From Chloroflexota bacterium (GTDB taxonomy: Bacteria; Chloroflexota; Limnocylindria; Limnocylindrales; CSP1-4), in assembly GCA_005881055.1 (NCBI GenBank), contig VBHW01000135.1, forward strand, positions 1 to 7,414: a stretch of 7,414 bases of DNA, read 5' to 3'. Below, one piece after another: positions 4,894 through 7,414 of the stretch (position 1 is its first letter; the number at the start of each line of letters is the position of its first letter). A program made the translations under genes and the position numbers. The notes under the pieces were generated by a model. That model did no database searches and was not told the DNA's origin. It was given only the letters and a program-made list of their open reading frames with translations.

Positions 4894-7216
4894 CACGGCG
4901 CCGATGGCCGGCCGCAGCCTGCGTCTCACTTCCGTCGCCTCGGCGGCTCTCCGCCTCCGGGGTACGGCTCTGCATGTCCTCGGCACCGCGTTGCCGACCG
5001 GCGCGATCGTGCTCTCCGCGCTCACGTTCGCGGGCTACGCGATGGGCCTCGTCCGCGACCGGATCTTCGCGCGGACGTTCGGCGCCGGCCCCGAGCTCGA
5101 CGCCTACAACGCCGCCTTCGTCCTTCCTGAGCTCGCGCTCGACGTGCTCGTCGCCGGTGGCCTCGTCGCCCCGTTCGTCCCGCTGTTCACCGGCCTCCGC
5201 GAGGAATCAGCCGCGGAGGCCCGCGCGTTCGGTCGGACGATCCTGACGCTCGCCGTCGTCGTCATGGGAGCGGTATCCGCAACGCTGTTCGTCTTCGCGC
5301 CGGAAACCGTGTCGATCATCGCCCCGGGGTTCCGCGAGGGCCAGCGCGAGCTGTACGTCGGCCTGTTCCGCGTCATGTGCGTGACGCCGGTGATCTTCGC
5401 CGCGTCGATCGTCCTCGGCGAGGTGCTCGTCGCCGAGCGCCGGTTCCTGGCCGTCGGCCTCGCGCCCGTCATGTACAACGGCGGCATCGTCGCCGGGACG
5501 CTCATCCTCGGCGAGCGCCTCGGCATCTTCGCGGCGGCGGTCGGCGCGGTGATCGGCGCCGTCCTCCATCTGGCGATCCGAGTTGCGGGCGTCAGCCGGA
5601 CGACGTTCCGGCCGCGACCGAGCCTCGCGCTCCGGACGCGGGGCATCGGCACGTTCCTCCGCCTCATGGTCCCGAAGATGGTCAGCCATCCGATCGAGCC
5701 GCTGACCTTCCTCTACTACACGGCGCTCGCGTCGACGCTCGGGCCCGGCAGTGTCAGCTCGGTGAGCTTCGCGCGGAATTTCGCGAGCGTGCCGGTCAGC
5801 CTCATCGGCGCCGCGTTCTCGATCGTCGCGTTCCCCGCGCTCTCGGTCGCGGCGTCCACGGGCGATCGAGGCGCGTTCCGGCGCGTGCTCGGCACCAACC
5901 TCGCGACGATCGCCGTGCTGACGGTCGGCGCGGCCGTCGGCCTGGTCGTGCTCGGCGGGCTCGTCATCCGTGTCTTCCTCGGCGGCGAGGCATTCGACGA
6001 GGAGGACGTCGCGCGGACCACGACCCTGCTCGCCGTCTTCGCGATCGCGATCCCGCTCGAGAGCCTCACCCACCTGCTGAGCCGCGCAATCTACGCGACG
6101 CGGAACACGATCCTGCCGACGATCGCGTCGATGGCCGGGTTCGCCGCAATCGTCGTCGCCGCCGACGCCCTGGCGCCGGAGGTCGGGCTCGCCGCAGTGC
6201 CGGCCAGCTTCGCGGTGGGCATGGCGGTGAAGGTCGCGATCCTCTCGGCGGCCCTCCTGCCGAGGGTGGCCGCGATCGGCAGGCAGCCGGCCACTGCCGG
6301 AACCGACGCAGTGCCCGGTCCGGTCGCACGTCGACGGGGACGCGGTGTCCTCGTGCTGCCGCGGCTCCGCCGATCGACCCTTGCGCTCTCGGGCCTCGCG
6401 CTCGTCGCGCTCGCCGTCGGGCTCGTCCACGCCACGAGCGAAGCCCTGTCCGGCGCGAGCCTCCAGGTCGCCCCCGTCGTTACGCCGTGGGCGCGGGTCG
6501 CCGCACCGGCTGACGTCGCCTCCCCATCGGCGTCGACGAGACCCGCGGGGGCGGCCGCGTCGAGCGGGACAGGCAGGAGCCCGGGGCCCTCGGCCGCGAC
6601 CGGGGCCTCCCCGACGCCGAAGCCGGGCCCGTTCGCGATGGACCTGTACGAGAAGGCCGACTATGTCGGGGAGTTCCGCGACATCTGGTGCCTGCCGGCG
6701 GCGATGCAGACGGCGATGAACGTCATGGACGCAGGGGCCGACCGGACCTCGGCGACGCAATCGCGGCTGTTCAGCCTCGCACGCTCGCTCGCGCCGGCGC
6801 CCGATGGCGCAGCCGAGCCGGAGGGCTGGGCGCAGGGCCTGACGGAGCTGGGCTACGGGAACTTCGAGGTCGCCGTGCAGCCGTCCATCAAGGCGGCGAT
6901 CCACCTGGCCGCGAAGCAGATTCGCGCGACGAACCGGCCGGCGGGCCTCATGGTCTGGCGCGGCGCCCACTCGTGGGTGATGTCGGGCTTCACGTCCACG
7001 GCGGACCCGGCCGCGACGGATCGCTTCACGGTCACGGCCGTGAGGATCGAGGACGTGTGGTATCCACGCCTCTCCTCGATCTGGGGCCGCTCGCGGCCAC
7101 CGGACGCGCTCGTGCCGGTCGGCGTCCTCGATGAGGACTACCTCCCGTGGCACCGGCCGCGCGGCACGTACCCGGACAAGGAGGGACGGTTCGTGCTCGT
7201 GATCCCGGTCGAGTGA
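4889..7216 (+). CDS. MurJ/MviN-like lipid flippase fused to an extracytoplasmic papain/C39-like cysteine peptidase domain, 775 aa
   Basis: Residues about 30-465 are a many-helix membrane protein of the MurJ/MviN family (MOP superfamily), which flips lipid II, the cell-wall precursor, across the cytoplasmic membrane. Seen: GLVRDRIFARTFGAGPELDAYNAAFVLP (split as GLVRDRIFARTF and GAGPELDAYNAAFVLP, 53-80), matching the MurJ helix 1-2 region. The usual RRLFAEGAF segment is replaced by ALDVLVAGGL (83-92). Residues about 492-514 form one more hydrophobic helix after a basic RRRGRG stretch. Residues 535-582 are a Pro/Ser/Thr/Ala/Gly linker. Residues 585-775 are a soluble domain with WCLPAAMQTAMNVM (C601), GAHSWVMSGF (H694) and IEDVWYP (D722): the Cys-His-Asp order and spacing of papain-like/C39-like peptidases. 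With 14 flippase helices plus one, this domain should face outward. E595 sits six residues before the Cys, where papains have the oxyanion Gln. The start may be ATG 4904. The flippase half is secure; the peptidase assignment is by motif only. Confidence 0.85.
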   Translation: MITAPMAGRSLRLTSVASAALRLRGTALHVLGTALPTGAIVLSALTFAGYAMGLVRDRIFARTFGAGPELDAYNAAFVLPELALDVLVAGGLVAPFVPLFTGLREESAAEARAFGRTILTLAVVVMGAVSATLFVFAPETVSIIAPGFREGQRELYVGLFRVMCVTPVIFAASIVLGEVLVAERRFLAVGLAPVMYNGGIVAGTLILGERLGIFAAAVGAVIGAVLHLAIRVAGVSRTTFRPRPSLALRTRGIGTFLRLMVPKMVSHPIEPLTFLYYTALASTLGPGSVSSVSFARNFASVPVSLIGAAFSIVAFPALSVAASTGDRGAFRRVLGTNLATIAVLTVGAAVGLVVLGGLVIRVFLGGEAFDEEDVARTTTLLAVFAIAIPLESLTHLLSRAIYATRNTILPTIASMAGFAAIVVAADALAPEVGLAAVPASFAVGMAVKVAILSAALLPRVAAIGRQPATAGTDAVPGPVARRRGRGVLVLPRLRRSTLALSGLALVALAVGLVHATSEALSGASLQVAPVVTPWARVAAPADVASPSASTRPAGAAASSGTGRSPGPSAATGASPTPKPGPFAMDLYEKADYVGEFRDIWCLPAAMQTAMNVMDAGADRTSATQSRLFSLARSLAPAPDGAAEPEGWAQGLTELGYGNFEVAVQPSIKAAIHLAAKQIRATNRPAGLMVWRGAHSWVMSGFTSTADPAATDRFTVTAVRIEDVWYPRLSSIWGRSRPPDALVPVGVLDEDYLPWHRPRGTYPDKEGRFVLVIPVE

Positions 7217-7249
7217 GTCTCCCGCCGAGGGGCCTTCGACCGGAAGCAG

Positions 7250-7414
7250 CTACGGGCGCTTCACGCGGACGAGGAACAGCTCCTCCCTCGGGCCCTTGAC
7301 GGTGACCTCGCGGACCTCGCCGATGCCCCGGACGTAGTACTTGTTGTCGAGGACGTCCGGCTCGAGCGGCGTCCACTCCTTCGTCCGCAGCGCGTGCCGG
7401 AACGTCCCGAACGG
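7250..7414 (-). CDS. C-terminal 54 aa of an unrecognised, probably secreted protein (cut by window edge)
   Basis: The reverse-strand frame is open from the right edge to TAG at 7250-7252. It ends with FRHALRTKEWTPLEPDVLDN, then KYYVRGIGEVREVTVKGP and a basic tail ending VKRP. The pattern TxExTPLEPxVxxxKYYxxGIGxVxEV resembles the C-terminal beta-strand segment of many bacterial secreted or lipoprotein-like hypothetical proteins. The usual proline is here Arg (VRG rather than APG). Function unknown. It is convergent with the MurJ-like gene, with 33 bp between the two stop codons. Confidence 0.7.
   Translation of the reverse strand, partial: PFGTFRHALRTKEWTPLEPDVLDNKYYVRGIGEVREVTVKGPREELFLVRVKRP

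Noticed and set aside
5207..7153. Very long reverse-strand open frame (648 codons) inside the MurJ-like gene, and similar long frames opposite the other genes
   Set aside because: The translation is low-complexity, rich in Arg, Asp, Glu, Gly and His, with no domain. Such frames arise from GC-rich codon use on the opposite strand.
7217..7249. Intrinsic terminator between the MurJ-like gene and the convergent partial gene
   Set aside because: Only a 4-bp CTTC/GAAG stem with no T-run on either strand; too weak to call.

Overview
The window is GC-rich (roughly 70%), densely packed bacterial DNA with strong G/C bias at third codon positions. The protein types (a CynX/NimT-type transporter, a CGCDDF-type methyltransferase, a divergent MurJ-like protein with an extra extracytoplasmic domain) and the apparently leaderless starts would suit a Chloroflexota or actinobacteria-like lineage, perhaps a metagenome contig. 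That placement is inference: there is no rRNA or other taxonomic marker here.

Layout. (1) 1-1613, minus strand: an arginase/agmatinase-family ureohydrolase followed 67 bp downstream by the N-terminal part of an MFS transporter of the CynX/NimT type, cut by the left edge. The pair looks like an uptake-and-hydrolysis unit for a small guanidino compound. (2) 1740-2372, plus strand: a class I SAM-dependent methyltransferase, divergent from the ureohydrolase and convergent with the next gene; the two convergent genes stop inside the same CTAG. (3) 2369-4627, minus strand: a CopA-type Cu(I) P1B-ATPase starting at GTG. It has all hallmark motifs except the hinge motif GDGxND, which is missing through a clean in-frame gap of about 15 codons. 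(4) 4628-4888: a 260-bp divergent regulatory region. It holds a perfect CsoR-like palindrome overlapping the copA -10, three related palindromic elements whose centres are exactly 73 bp apart, and a separate 17-bp palindrome. (5) 4889-7216, plus strand: a 775-aa fusion of a MurJ/MviN-like flippase, an extra membrane helix, a Pro/Ser/Thr/Ala linker and a papain/C39-like Cys-His-Asp domain predicted to lie outside the membrane. (6) 7250-7414, minus strand: the C-terminal end of an unrecognised, probably secreted protein.

Several genes lack a Shine-Dalgarno sequence but carry a TAnnnT hexamer 6-10 nt before the start codon, as expected for leaderless transcripts. The ureohydrolase instead has a good GGAGG. 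The items most worth a second look are the MurJ-peptidase fusion, the missing GDGxND in the copper pump, and the 73-bp-phased operator-like elements between these two genes.
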